In this document: positions 23,003 through 34,945 of the stretch, in pieces
How the letters are laid out: each line of letters begins with the position of its first letter
Position numbering within the stretch: the first letter of the stretch is position 1
Assembly (NCBI GenBank): GCA_028023455.1
Contig: JAQFVV010012497.1
Span: 3,224,001 to 3,288,000, forward strand
DNA: 64,000 bases
Direction: 5' to 3'
From: Epiperipatus broadwayi
Lineage: Eukaryota; Onychophora; Udeonychophora; Euonychophora; Peripatidae
Translations under genes and position numbers: made by a program
Notes under the pieces: generated by a model
What the model saw: the letters and a program-made list of their open reading frames with translations, nothing else
Told to the model about the DNA's origin: nothing
Database searches by the model: none

Positions 23003-25619
23003 TAAAAAGGAAAATTCCAAATCAATTATTAATAGTAATTTTTTTATGCATATGTTTAATTAATCATTACCATTTTTTTTTAGTTATGTGTTAATTAAAA
23101 TGTATTAAATTTAAGTTGGGTGTAGATAGCTGCATAGATTCGTTATCGTTTAGTTTTTTTTTTTTTAAAGATTTTTATATGCGTGAAATATATATATCGG
23201 TAAATATGACACCTCATTCTGAGTGTCAATGTATTTACTGGTATATATTTTAAGTTGTTGTTGTCAATGCAGCACCTTATGATGAATACCATTGGGTTTA
23301 CTTTCTTGTAAATTTCCTTCAGCAATTTGCAATTTAACTTTGTTTCAAGCATTTACGTTTATTTTAAAGGGTTTAAATTTCAGACTATTTGTCTCATAGT
23401 TAGATCGATGCTAATAGAGAGATATATAGGCATTTATATTAATGCAATGTGAAGCATGTTAGCATACAGGGCAAAGCCCAACTGAATGCATGACCCAAAG
23501 ACATAGTTATTGCATTGCAATGTACGCAGATATATTTCTGCGACATTGACTTCCTTTAGCTCTATGGATAGGGACTATAAGTCGGCAGATAGACCACTTT
23601 CCCCCATACGTAGCATTTCTCTTTAAATATTTTATTTCTTCGCCAGACAGACGCACATTCCTGTACTGGACAAGGATCATGTCCTTCAAATAATATCACG
23701 CTTCAGACGACAGCATGGTTTTATGTTAGCATTTTCATATTGCATTGGTTGTGTCTGTATATCTGGAAGCAGGCATTGGGTTGGCTGCAAACTTTTAGTC
23801 TGAGAGTGAATGATTGATTTTGAAAAGTTTTAACTGAGTAATCTATGTAGCCTATCTATACTCACCATTCTAAAGTAAAGTTTATTAAAATGTCCATCTG
23901 TGCGGACTTTCTTGAATAATAATTTAAATTTAAAAAATAATAATCAATTTAAAATTAATAGTAAAGTCTAAATTTATTCCTCAATTTTCAATATTTATAT
24001 ATGTGCATTAATAAATGTTTTTTGTTTATTATTACTGGCAGTGATTTATTTTATTTTTTTAATATTAAAAATATATTTTTAAGAAGTTTTGTATTAAATC
24101 TCTGCATCTCCTTGAGCTAGTGACATGGGCTAACGGTCAATATAAAATGAAAATTGGATCTTAATAATAAGTATCTGCCTACTATACAAATTTTCCAGGT
24201 TCGAATAGCCTGGTGCAGCCCTGTACAGCAGATACAGCAAGATTCAAAATACCACCTTGACCGTTATAATATATTGTAACAATCCGGAGAAAAAACTTAA
24301 CATGATCTGCACTACAGGGCGCCATCTAGGCATTTGAACCTAGAAAGATTTATAAAGTAGGCAGATACGTAAATCAAAAAAAATTTTTTTTTTATTTATC
24401 TATTTTGATATCCGGTCATTAGCCCATTGTCACCAGCTCAATGGAACAGCAGAGATTTATATTTTACCATAAATTCTTATCTAAGAATATTTTAAAAAGG
24501 AATAAAATAAGCCACTGACAGTAATTAACATACAAACATTTATTTACGCACATATATATAAAATTTAACATTATTATTTGAGTATGTTTATTTTAGATTT
24601 TAATTTGATTTTAGAATTTAAATTTACATTTTAATTTTTATAATATTATAAGTTTACATTTTAATTAAGTTCGCACAGATAGATTTATGAACATTTCAAA
24701 ATAAACATAAACGATCAAAATACAAAGTCATTGATACCGTCAATTGCAGAGGGAAATTTATAAGTAACCAATAGCATTCATCGTAAGATGCCCGCATTGA
24801 CACCAATAACTAAAAAAGACATCCGAATAAATACATTTTAGATACTCACCATAAGGTATCATTATTTACCGAATGTCTATATTTTGATCAAATATGAAAA
24901 CCAAAACATAATTAACCGATAATGAATTCATGCAAGTGTCTATACCCAACTTAAATTTAATGCATTTTTATTTAGAGTGTCAAATATGAATAAACTACAT
25001 AGATCTGCATTTGAAAAGAAAATATTCTTCCCTGATTTAACCTTAGGCAAAAAGTTCGCAGTCAAACCGGCATCAATCCATCTGATACATTTATGTATTC
25101 AATGTAGCATGAAAATACAACAACACAAAATACTATACTGTCAGGAATGTACATCTGAACAGTAAATAGAGTTAGAGAAGACATTGTCTCTCCACCAACA
25201 GGAATGCTACATCTATTGGCGAGTAGAACAATAAGCAAAAAACTCCATAGGAATGGATTGCGGTTCTTTGCCGACTTACAAACCCATCCATAGGCAAACA
25301 GAAGGTGTGTGACATATATATGCAATCCTGCCCATAGCGGATCTCATACTACATCTACTAACTACCTCAATATATCCAATCCATTGACCTAATTCAACTA
25401 TGAAACAAATAACCTAAGATTAACCCTCCCCTAATATAACTTTACAAATCTATATAGCCATTCACGCATGACTTAAGTTTAAGATTTATGTAATTTAGTC
25501 TAATGAAAAACAAAAATCATATTAAAAACTTAAAAGAACAAAAAAAAAAAAAAATGGAAATGATTTTAAATAAAAAAAAAAAATGCATCAAATAACATTA
25601 TTAACATTAATTTATGTTG

Positions 25620-26131
25620 GTCAGATAGGAATCTATTTCTATTATTTAAATATTGGGAAAAAGTTTATATTCTAGAGTTCTTAATGTTTTCAAATGTTCA
25701 TTAATTATCTAAAGTTCTTATGGTTTTAAAAAGTTCATAATTTGTAGTTGTTTGTAATTTTGAACGGGAATTTCCACGCCGTCCTGAAGATATTGTTTAG
25801 CCATTGTTTTTTATTTATCCGGAGGTCTTTTAGTTTAGCTGGTTCTTAATGTAGAAAAAATGATGTCATTTCTTTTTTTTTAACAAAACTGAAGGGATTG
25901 AAGAGTGCGCCTTTTCAATCCCTTCTCTTTCAAATCCGCACTAACACATATCTGTCCTCTCAAAATAACTAATTAATTCTTTTATTTTCAAACCTTTCCT
26001 TTTATAATAATTTTGTGGATTAACTCAACATTACATCATGATGGTGAAAACCTTTTTGTTGAGGTCCGATTTCCCGATGGATTTCTTTCATTTGCTAAAA
26101 GTTTCTATTGTTTTCCTATCTGACCGTTGTT
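25620..26131. repeat. sub-block with GGTCAGATAGGAA inverted ends
   Basis: Starts GGTCAGATAGGAATC and ends TTTTCCTATCTGACC, with GTT on both outer sides as a possible 3-bp duplication. See 22532-23002 for the partner. Inside, AAGGGATTGAAGAGTGCGCC...TTTTCAATCCCTTC forms a small hairpin near 25890-25927. Confidence 0.6.
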
Positions 26132-26470
26132 TATACATTTAAATGCCCAAGGGCTTGTTCACTTGGACTAATTAAAATAATCATTTCCATTTTTCAATAA
26201 CATTAATTAATTTGTTTTCAAACTTGAAAGATATATTTTTATCTTTAAATCTTTACTGAAAATTTAGTTTTAAAATACTTTTTCTTTAATAAAGTTTTCG
26301 TTTAATAATTTTTTTTTTTCATCTGTGTGATTTATATATACCAGTTTAAGATAGAATTAATTTTCAATTTTTATGTCTTAAAAAAAAAAGAAGTTTTTAA
26401 ATGCGAACTTTTATTTTTTTCATGTTTACTAATAAAAAAATAATGTAACGTCGTATGTGCTCGTTACAAT

Positions 26471-27170
26471 ATAGTATGCATATATAAATTAAGATTGCAA
26501 TATAAACATATATATATAGGTACATATATATTTACAGTGTATGTGTTCATTCATTCACAAAAATGATAAAAAATTTAGTAAAGTGTATTTTTATATATAT
26601 TTTAAAATAAAATGAGCAGTGAAATGTCAGACTTTGATCTTCTTAAGCAATTGATGTGATGCACCCAGTTTTATAACAATTATGCATGCTCTTAATATTT
26701 TTTTTTTTCCAATAACTTTTTTCCTGTGGAGACATAATAGCAATCTCATTATCAGCAGAATATGTCTTCTCCGGATAAGTTTGGTGTTTTTAACCTTATA
26801 TTGATTTCAGAATCTAAACATTCAGCCTTGTCTTGCTCCCTATTTTAAATTCTCTAATAAACTTTATCACTTAAAAAAATACTATTTCATAAAGCTTCTA
26901 AGTTTCAGAAAATATTTGATTACTTGAAATACTATACCATATCAAATTCTAAGAATAAAATGTAAGTGCTTTCAATAAAACTTGAAGAACTGTTATTAAT
27001 AAATGTGATCACATGCAGCACTGTGAAACAAAAAAATAGCTGTCATTAAATTTATGAATTTTAATGTTTTTATTTTTTGTTTATTTATATTTCTTTTTAG
27101 ATAATGTACAACAGTGTATATTGTAACAACACATATTGCAGCTTCAATGCAAATAAAATAATTGATTAGT
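26471..27170 (+). repeat. dispersed non-coding repeat D, copy A, right part
   Basis: The first 89 bp repeat 22117-22189 with a 16-bp extra stretch. The rest matches 60760-61410 in order, with shared stretches such as TTTTAAAATAAAATGAGCAG, TCTCATTATCAGCAGA..T, GATTTCAGAAT and TTAATAAATGTGATCACATGCAG. No coding potential was found. Confidence 0.75.
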
Positions 27171-27840
27171 TGTGAAGGAGATTATTTGATGTTCGAGTAT
27201 CAAAAGTGATAAGATAACCCTTTAATCCAAGAACTATTAGCTCTCACGCCTGTCTCTCTTCCATTAATTTAAGCTGAAATCAATATGGCTAAATTTTGTG
27301 CACACCATGAGTCAATTTTTGTTTTTGCATTAGTTTTTATCCTTAAAAAAAATTGCTATTTGTAGCAAAGTTTAGAATTTTTTTTTTTTTTTTCAAAAAA
27401 AAAATAAAACAAAACAAAAGATCTAGAGATAATAATAAAAAGTATCTTAAATTGGCTGATCTGGAGTTTACAACAGTTTTTAAAGTAGATTGAAAAAAAG
27501 AGGAGAGAAGAGAAAACTAATTACTAATTGGCATTATTATTTTTAATGATATTTATAATAAATTAATCAATGCGCTTAAGAATATTTGTTACCAATCAAA
27601 TTTTGTAGATTTTCTGAAAGCTTGTAATTAAATCATAGAATATCCCACACCATCTTTTCATTATGTATGTATTTTATAAATCAATCTCTGATTGTCAAAT
27701 GAGCCAAAGATTTGAAATATTTAAGCAGAAATGATATCTGACTTTCTAGTTATGTATTATAACTCATATTTGGAAGTTATAAACTTTTACTATATAAGTA
27801 AAAAAAATTATAGTAAAAGGACCCTGACATACTTGATCAG
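27171..27840. other. A+T-rich interval, nothing recognised
   Basis: Low-complexity sequence including a long T/A run at about 27377-27410; no feature supported. Confidence 0.45.
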
Positions 27841-28517
27841 CTATTAAAGCTAGAGGTATAATTACTTATTAAGCGCACAAGAAATATGTGTAAATACTTT
27901 TAAGACAGGCCATAATCTGTATTAAATGTGCTTTGAAATTTATAATAGTCAGGCAATATCTTTATTTTGCCGATAGAGGGACCTCTCAAACCACAACACA
28001 AGATAGTGACTTTTATAAAGATAAGAGAGGTCTTCTTATCATTAACCTAACTTTTCCACTTATATAGGCCAATCTGAAGCATCTTGATTTGTGAGCATGA
28101 AGCTGTTGTTCTCTCCACTATTTCCTACACAAATTAACATTTGCAAAATCTTCCTGTGTGTTTAATAAATAATTATAACTCTACAATAGTTTATATATTT
28201 CCCGTATAAAGATTGTAATATTAACTTATTGTAAATCACAAGATTTCGTGAATGTTAATTTGTATAGGAAATAGTGGACTTAAACAGTGGAGAGAACAAC
28301 AGCTTCACGCTCCCAAATCAAGATGCTTCAGATTGGCCTATATAAGTGGAAAACTTAGGTTAAAGATAAGATGGCTGCTTTTATCTTTATAAAAGTTACT
28401 ATCTTGTGTCGTGGTTTGAGAAGTCCCTCTATTGGCAAAATAAAGATATTGCTTGACTCATAAATTTCAAGGCACATTTGATACATGTTATAGTCTGTCT
28501 TAAAACTATTAAAGCTA
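27841..28517 (+). mobile_element. long hairpin element with 12-bp direct repeats (family H3)
   Basis: Exact 12-bp direct repeats CTATTAAAGCTA (27841-27852, 28506-28517) flank a 653-bp element. A leader of 44 bp (27853-27896) is followed by an arm of about 260 bp starting TTTTAAGACAGG, a loop near 28150-28230, and the second arm ending CTGTCTTAAAA that directly abuts the right direct repeat. Arms share CCACAACACAAGATAGT, GATTGGCCTATATAAGTGG and GGAGAGAACAACAGCTTCA in complementary form. No reading frame. Confidence 0.85.
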
Positions 28518-29790
28518 ACTATATTTTGTTTAATTTAAGTGAAAGTGAATCAAAGCTTTTTATAAAATTTTAATTTATTCATATTTATGAAAAGTCTTTA
28601 AAACAGTAAAGCGAAACAATAGTTTTAAAAATATTGGCTTATGTAGAAACATAGTAACTGAATGATATTATAGAAAATGACTTGAGAAGTCTGTTAAAAT
28701 TACCAGTAAGATATGATGTCACATTCCAATTTGAATATTTTTAACTGTCAGTCATATACCTATGTGGATATAGCTTATTTTTTAATAGCAAGCTTTCATG
28801 TAGTGTGTAGCACATATAAAATACAATGAATCCCCATGTAATAACTGCTTCATGCAAGGTGCAAATCATTCAAGAAGCACTTTTTCCTACTAAATTAAGA
28901 TTCAAGCAACAATCATTAAGTTGCACACTGAACATGTTTTGTAAAGATTAATTACCAATTTAATTCATTTTATTCAAATTTTTGCTTTACTTTTCAAAGC
29001 CCTCCAATTTCTAGATATCATTGCAATTGTCATATCAAACATTAGATAATTAGTATTATTCAATATTTAACATATCACTTTTATTTTTTTAATGATTTTA
29101 ATTAAATTTAAAGATGAAAGTCATCATATAATTACATTAATTGCAGTATTAGAATATTGCTGAATTTTAAACTTAATAACTTTTTTTCATACTTCCTCTA
29201 TAAACAAATGTTAATTAAACTAATAATTAAAGCACTGAGTGTAACTAAATCAGGACTTAAATTATATAATTATTTTTTTATATAACTGATCAGTTTAAAT
29301 AAACTTTGTGGTAAAATAAAATTATCTTATTTATTGAAAAATTTTTTTAAAAAATAATGAAATTATATGAAAACAATAAAATAATTTCTAGAAAAAAAAA
29401 GTTCCCTTATGCTTTACCAATGTAAACAATTTCTATTCTAATTCTGAATTTGAAATGACTAAAGCAACAGCTATAAGTGCTATGATAAGTGCCATTGGCC
29501 GATATAGCATGCACATGCATAAATATTTTAGAAAGCTTCCATACACTTATTTATTCATCTTTTTTCAAATGTTTAGTAAAGATTTGGTTACCAATTTCAT
29601 TCTCATACCTGTTTATCTTCACCCTTAACAATGAAAATTCTTCATTTTTTTTTTTAAATTCTAAATGTATAATACATAATAATTTTAGACATAAGCCATC
29701 AGCAATAGAATTATTTCCAAGTTAGAGAGTGGCAAAATTATAAGAGATTCAAGTCTTGAATATGAAATCCCCTTTCAAAAGAATGAAATA
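28518..29790. other. A+T-rich interval, nothing recognised
   Basis: No coding, RNA or repeat signal supported. A 78-residue open frame at 29489-29725 (plus) lacks recognisable features. Confidence 0.45.
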
Positions 29791-29966
29791 AAAATTGCAT
29801 AAGCAAAACTCTCCATATAATAATGTTACCCAGTAAGCCACAACAATAATCAATGTATGCTTTCACTGGGTGGCATTACTGTATGGAGAGTTTTGCTTCT
29901 GTTATTACAGCTTGTGTAAGCATAGGGAAAGTGATCATGTGATGTTTAGTGGTTTAAAATTGCTTA
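29791..29966 (-). mobile_element. hAFC hairpin repeat (copy 6)
   Basis: About 153 bp with arms GCAAAACTCTCCATATAATAATG and the complement ending GGAGAGTTTTGC, a short loop, and the leader at the right ending GTGATCATGTGATGTTTAGT. Flanks are AAAATTGCATA (29791-29801) and AAAATTGCTTA (29956-29966), an 11-bp duplication with one mismatch. Confidence 0.83.
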
Positions 29967-30933
29967 AATTGAGATTCCAAAGTAAGCAGTAATACGTTGT
30001 AGTCTTAAAGAATAGTTGTAAATTTTTACTAATGTCATATTAATGAAAAGCAAATGGTAGGTTGATAGTGTAATATTTTTAATGCTTTTAAGTTTTATCT
30101 TAATTCAAATATACTCATATAGTATATATAATAGTTAAATACTGTAAATCAATTCTGTGTGTATTTTCACACATATATTTTTGATTTTGCATTATATATA
30201 TATTATATGGTTGTGAAAAGTATAACTTTGGTTCTACTTTGTGAATGTGAAACCACTCATACCTAATTACATGCATTTCAATGTACTGTATTTGCACAAT
30301 AGATCATTTAGTGAAAGTGCTTCTGCATCATTTAGTGAAAGTGCTTCTGTAATCAATTGTTTGTTGCACAGGAATCCACTGTACTATACATATTAAAATT
30401 AGTATAGACTATATAATTAAAAGCTAATAATTAACTAATTAAAAATTACATAAAATATTTAAGTTTAGTAGGAAGTTGTTTAATTTATATGTATAATTAA
30501 CTATCAATGCTACTAAATATTGTAGAGTAATTTACAAGTAGAAGGAAAAATGAACCCACCTTTTTATTTCATGACAATAGGAGTGAATATTTAAATAAGT
30601 CAAAAATATTACAATGGTGAAAGAGATTTTTTTTTTTTAATTTTCTGTACAAAGTAAAATTAATTTCTAATGCTTTTATTGATTTATAAACTTCCATTAT
30701 TTTCACAATTTACACATATGTGGAAAAATTTAATGACTTTCCTTGTATTTGTCAAAGATAATAAATAGACCACAAATCAAGCACTATATAACAATAGGAG
30801 TAAATATTTAAATAAGCCTAGAATATTATAAATTAGCAAGCTTTAATTCATTTATTTTTATTGCTTTTAGTAATTCATATTTGTTTTAGCTTTGTATATT
30901 GTTTATATTTGTTATATGTGTAGTAATGGGAAA
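29967..30933. other. A+T-rich interval with short direct repeats
   Basis: Holds a two-copy tandem of CATTTAGTGAAAGTGCTTCTG (30304-30349) and two separated copies of ACAATAGGAGT.AATATTTAAA (about 30577 and 30790). No gene is visible. Confidence 0.5.
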
Positions 30934-30934
30934 T

Positions 30935-32720
30935 TTATAAGATTAAAACAGGTAAAACTCTCCATAACAGTATTGCCACTCAGTGCAAGCCAGAGTAATC
31001 AATGGATGCCAGAAGACTTGTGCATAAAATCTCCATCTATTGCCTACTCATCCAATATCCCCAGACTAGTTTCTAGCTTGTGGCCTTCGTCAGTGAGGAG
31101 ACTTGGATCTGAGAGCACTGCACTAGCAGCCATCTTTTATCTCTACTTAACTACAAAACTATGAATCTTAAATTGAAAACAATAATATTTTCAATTCAAT
31201 CTCATTAGCTTATATAGTCATATAGGTCTGAACTCAGTTCAGTACCTATACATTTTGGTGTCTGGTTCTTCAATAACCGTAGCCACTACTACCATGTTAG
31301 GCAGGATTGATTTTAAGTTAATAAACATCACATGATCACCATTTCCTATGCTTGCTTATAACTTGTTAAAACAGGCAAAACTCTCCATACAGTATTGCCA
31401 CTCAGTGCAAGCCAGAATAATCAATGGATGCCAAAAAGCTTGTGCATAAAATATCCCCAGACTAGTTTCTGGCTTGTGGCCTTCATCAGTGAGGAGCCTT
31501 GGATTTGAGAGCACTGCAGTAGCAGCCACCTTAGTTTCTGGCTTGTGGCCTTCATCAGTGAGGAGCCTTGAATTTGAGAGCACTGCACTACCAGCCACCT
31601 TTTATCTCTATTTAACTACTAAACCATGAGTCTTAAATTGAAAACACAATAATATTTTTAATCCAAGCTCATTAACTTATATAGTCATATAGGTCTGAAT
31701 TCAGTTCAGTACCTATACATTTTGGTGTCTTTGGTTCTTTAACAACCATAGCCACTACTATCCTGTTAGGTAGGATTGGTTTTAAGCCAATGAACATCAC
31801 ATGATCACCATTTCCTGGGCTTGCTTATAACTGTTATTAAAACAGACAAAACTCTCCATACAGTATTGTTATTAAAGAACCAAAGTCACCAAAATGTATA
31901 GGTACTGAACTGACTTCAGACCTATATGACTATATAATGAGCTTGGGTTTAACATATTGTGTTTTCAATTTAAGACTCATGGTTTTGTAGTTAAGTAGAG
32001 ACAAAAAGTCGCTGCTGGAGGTTTGCATTAGATCCTAAGATCTAGGTGCAGTGATTTCAGATCCAAGGCTCCTCACTGATAAAGGCCACAAGCCAGAAAC
32101 TAGTCTGGGGATATTGGATGAGTAGGCACTAGATGAAATTTTATTTACAAGCCTTCTGGCATCTATTGATTACTCTGGTTTGCACTGAGTGGCAATACTG
32201 TATGGAGAGTTTTGCCTGTTTTAATAACAGTTATAAGCAAGCATAGGAAATGGTGTTCATTCTGCCTAATAGGATAGTGATGGCTATGTTTATTAAAGAA
32301 CCAAAGACACCAAAATGTGTAGGTACTGAACTAAGTTCAGGCCTATATGACTATTTAAGCTAATAAGTTTGGATTGAAAATACTCTGTTTTCCAATTTAA
32401 GACTCACAGTTTTGTAGTTAAGTAGAGATAAAAGGTGGCTGTTGGAGGGTTGCATTAGATCTGAAGATCTAAGTGCAGTGCTCTCAGATCCAAGGCTCTT
32501 CATTGACAAAGACCACAAGCCAGAAACTAGTCTGGGGATATTGGATGAGTAGGCACTAGATGGGGATTTTATGCACAAGCCTTCTGGCATCCATTGATTA
32601 CTCTGGCTTGAACTGAATGGCAAAACTGTATGGAGAGTTATGCCTATTTTAATAACTGTTATAAGCAAACATAAGAAATGGTGATAATGTAAGGTTTATT
32701 GGCTTAAAATTATAAGATTA
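30935..32720 (-). mobile_element. hAFC full-size composite palindrome, 1.76 kb
   Basis: The insertion is bracketed by exact 11-bp direct repeats TTATAAGATTA (30935-30945, 32710-32720; 14 of 15 bp match if extended leftward). Inside are two tandem units of about 370-420 bp in plus orientation (30951-31318, 31373-31790), separated by the leader-like AAACATCACATGATCACC block, then two units in minus orientation (about 31869-32220, 32264-32650); the symmetry centre is near 31865. Each unit contains CTCTCCATACAGTA, GGCTTGTGGCCTTC, GTCAGTGAGGAGCC, ATATAGTCATATAGG and CCTATACATTTTGGTGTC. The asymmetric leader lies at the right end. A 69-bp internal tandem duplication (31464-31532, 31533-31601) creates a spurious open frame. 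No coding sequence was found. Confidence 0.85.
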
Positions 32721-33956
32721 TTAAAAGCATTAAAAATTAACATCACCTTGTAAATGAAAATCAAAGCAACATAAAATAAGATGGGTTTTACTGCTTAAAA
32801 GTTCGTAACATATTCAAGCACAGGAAGTAATATAGTGGAGCTGTGTTACATGAATCTTGAATTCCAGAATCTGTCACTATGCCAGTTACATGGGGCTACA
32901 GGAGGCATGTGTTTTAGTTGAAATGTATTCTCATACAAAACAGATTCTTAGATATTTAGAAAGAGGAAGAAGATTAAAAGCTGCTGAAGAAAAAAATAAG
33001 TGAAATCGAGTATGAACTTTGAAGTTGAAAATTATTAATATGTTGCAAGAGTATGATGAAAGATAAAAGAAAGAGAAGAAAAAGATTGACTAATGATTTA
33101 AAGAAAGTATTTGAGAATAGAATAAGGGACAGAAAAGCTTGAAGAAGATTATTATGATTATATGCAAAAAGGCAAGTAGGAATTCTTTATTAGGGCTGTG
33201 GAGATCACAAGTCAAAAAATTTGCACTACTGGACAAATGTATAAAAGAGATACATTCATTAATGGCATGTATTGAGATGACAATTAAAAAAACACTGCAA
33301 ATTTGCATATATAATAAATACATTTTTTTAAATATTCACTTGCAATCTAGAAATTATTGAATAAAGAAATATAGAGAATAATTTATTTATTTTCAAACAA
33401 AGGAAACATGAATAATTATCAGAAAAATATAACAAAAAGATATCTTCAGCATTAATTAATTAGAATTTGCAAATATTTGAAATAGTCATCACAAACAACA
33501 TTGCTATATTCAAGACCTAAATATTCTTCATAATTTCACCAACACTGACTTCAGAGTTTGTACTATCTCACAGAATTTACTATCATAATATGAAATATGT
33601 CCTCAAATTGAGGGCTTAAACATTATAATGTGCAGTTACCCTTGACCATGAACCTATGTACCTTATAATATTTAAGAAGAATTTGCATTTCTCAGATTAA
33701 TTGTGATCTCCACCAAGTTAACAATTTTTTTAACAGACCACACTAACATTTCAATAATATTAACAACCGCTCCTTTTTTTTTAATAAATCAGACATTTTG
33801 TCTGAATGATCATTTATATGAAAATATAAATAATATTCTGTCATGCACATGAAAGTATTTATAATGTTCATTTAATATATCAATCTTCATCAATTTTAAT
33901 ATATATTAAAATTAAATAAAAATTAACAACGATGAGGATAATAATTTTTAATAGCA
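32721..33956. other. A+T-rich interval, nothing recognised
   Basis: Includes a lysine/arginine-rich purine stretch near 32945-33150 with open frames that look compositional. No feature supported. Confidence 0.45.
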
Positions 33957-34112
33957 CCCCCCCCCCCAATATCAATTGTTCATATATTTCAAGCAAATTA
34001 TTATCTCTGGTTGGTCAAACTCTGGAGTTCAAGGTTCATGGATCACATTGACTCGGTCACTTCTACTGTGTGAACTTCTTATGAAATCCAGAATAATAAA
34101 CTGTTTGACTAT
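33957..34112 (+). mobile_element. tRNA-derived SINE family S, copy a
   Basis: A C-run at about 33957-33967 precedes CAATATCAATTG, then CTCTGGTTGGTCAAACTCTGGAGTTCAAGG-type sequence (given here only as its features: a B-box-like GAGTTCAAGGTTC), GGATCAC, CGGTCACTT, TGTGTGAACTTCTTATGAA and a tail AATAAACTGTTTGA. The same series occurs in six other places between 34861 and 46850. Confidence 0.68.
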
Positions 34113-34860
34113 TATTAAACAAATGACTGCTATAGTAACATAAATGTGATTTTATAAACTGCGAGTAAAGATTTGTTATATAATTATTAGCGCATCCACC
34201 TTATACTTACAATCTAAGATTTGAACCCAAATTGGATAAAACTTTGAAATATTTTTCAGGGTACAAAATAGGCTTATAATTTTTTCCTTCCATAGCTAAC
34301 TCAAATAAGTATCCAATTATTATCGGGTAAATTTGTTATTTTAATATGACAAAGATTTCATTTTTTATGATTATATCTATAAGCATTACAGCTCATTATT
34401 ATAACATATAATGTAGTTCTTAGATATAGAACAGAATAAGGAAAACTTAAATTTTTATTCCCAGTTAATAGTCACATGAAAAAAATGCTATATCCTTCAT
34501 TGTTCCTCTCTAGAGCATTATTGGAAAAGTATTTGCTTTCCAATGGCTTATGTAAAAGCTGTTTATTTATATACTAAGGGAAATCATTAAAGGAAATTCC
34601 CAAAGTTTATACTATATTTATAATTTCAAACAATTTTCTAATAATGGTAAAATATTTATCATATATGCGCATACTATCAATATGTAAAAAAAATTGATGC
34701 AAACTGTAAAATAATGTTTAGCATATTATAGTATATTTTTTTGTAGTAGAAAGCATTGCTGATATGAAATTGTTTTGTAGGAAAAATGCTAAAATCAGAT
34801 TCCAAGAAAATCATTATTAAATGATAGTGAACTGTCAACAACATTCATCATTCAGGATGA

Positions 34861-34945
34861 TCTTGTGGTTTAGTGCAGTTGTAGCTCAACTCTGTCAACT
34901 CATATTCAAACTTCATATGAACTTTTGAACACAAACCATTTGATC
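34861..34945 (+). mobile_element. SINE family S, copy b
   Basis: Contains TGGTTTAGTGCAGTTGTAGC (A-box-like), TTCAAACTTCATATGAACTT and the tail ACAAACCATTTGATC. Confidence 0.62.

Larger units (their letters stand above)
22190..26470. mobile_element. giant imperfect palindrome, about 4.3 kb
   Basis: Left and right halves are inverted copies over most of the length: outer blocks 22190-22545 and 26105-26462 (sharing GTTACATTATTTT, TATATATATCACAGATG-like and GCCCTTGG..CACTTAAAT modules), and inner blocks around a centre at about 24270. Segment P (23099-23370) pairs with 24700-24968, segment Q (23371-23878) with 24990-25330, and segment R (23879-24270) with 24280-24690. The order is P-Q-R on the left but Q-P-R in mirror order on the right, so one half was rearranged. 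R contains CCAGGTTCGAATAGCCTGG, a B-box-like sequence, in both orientations. No open frame with family resemblance is present. Confidence 0.8.

Noticed and set aside
24977-25325. Frames on both strands with a CxxC..CxxC pattern (CIQCSMKIQQHKILYCQEC)
   Set aside because: The matching inverted segment at 23500-23800 does not keep the frame or the cysteines, so coding is not supported.
31356-31598. 80-residue frame on minus with internal peptide repeat
   Set aside because: It is produced by the 69-bp tandem duplication in a non-coding repeat; sister units have no such frame.
33957-33967. C-run as an assembly artefact
   Set aside because: The same C-rich start precedes other SINE S copies (46701), so it is part of the element.
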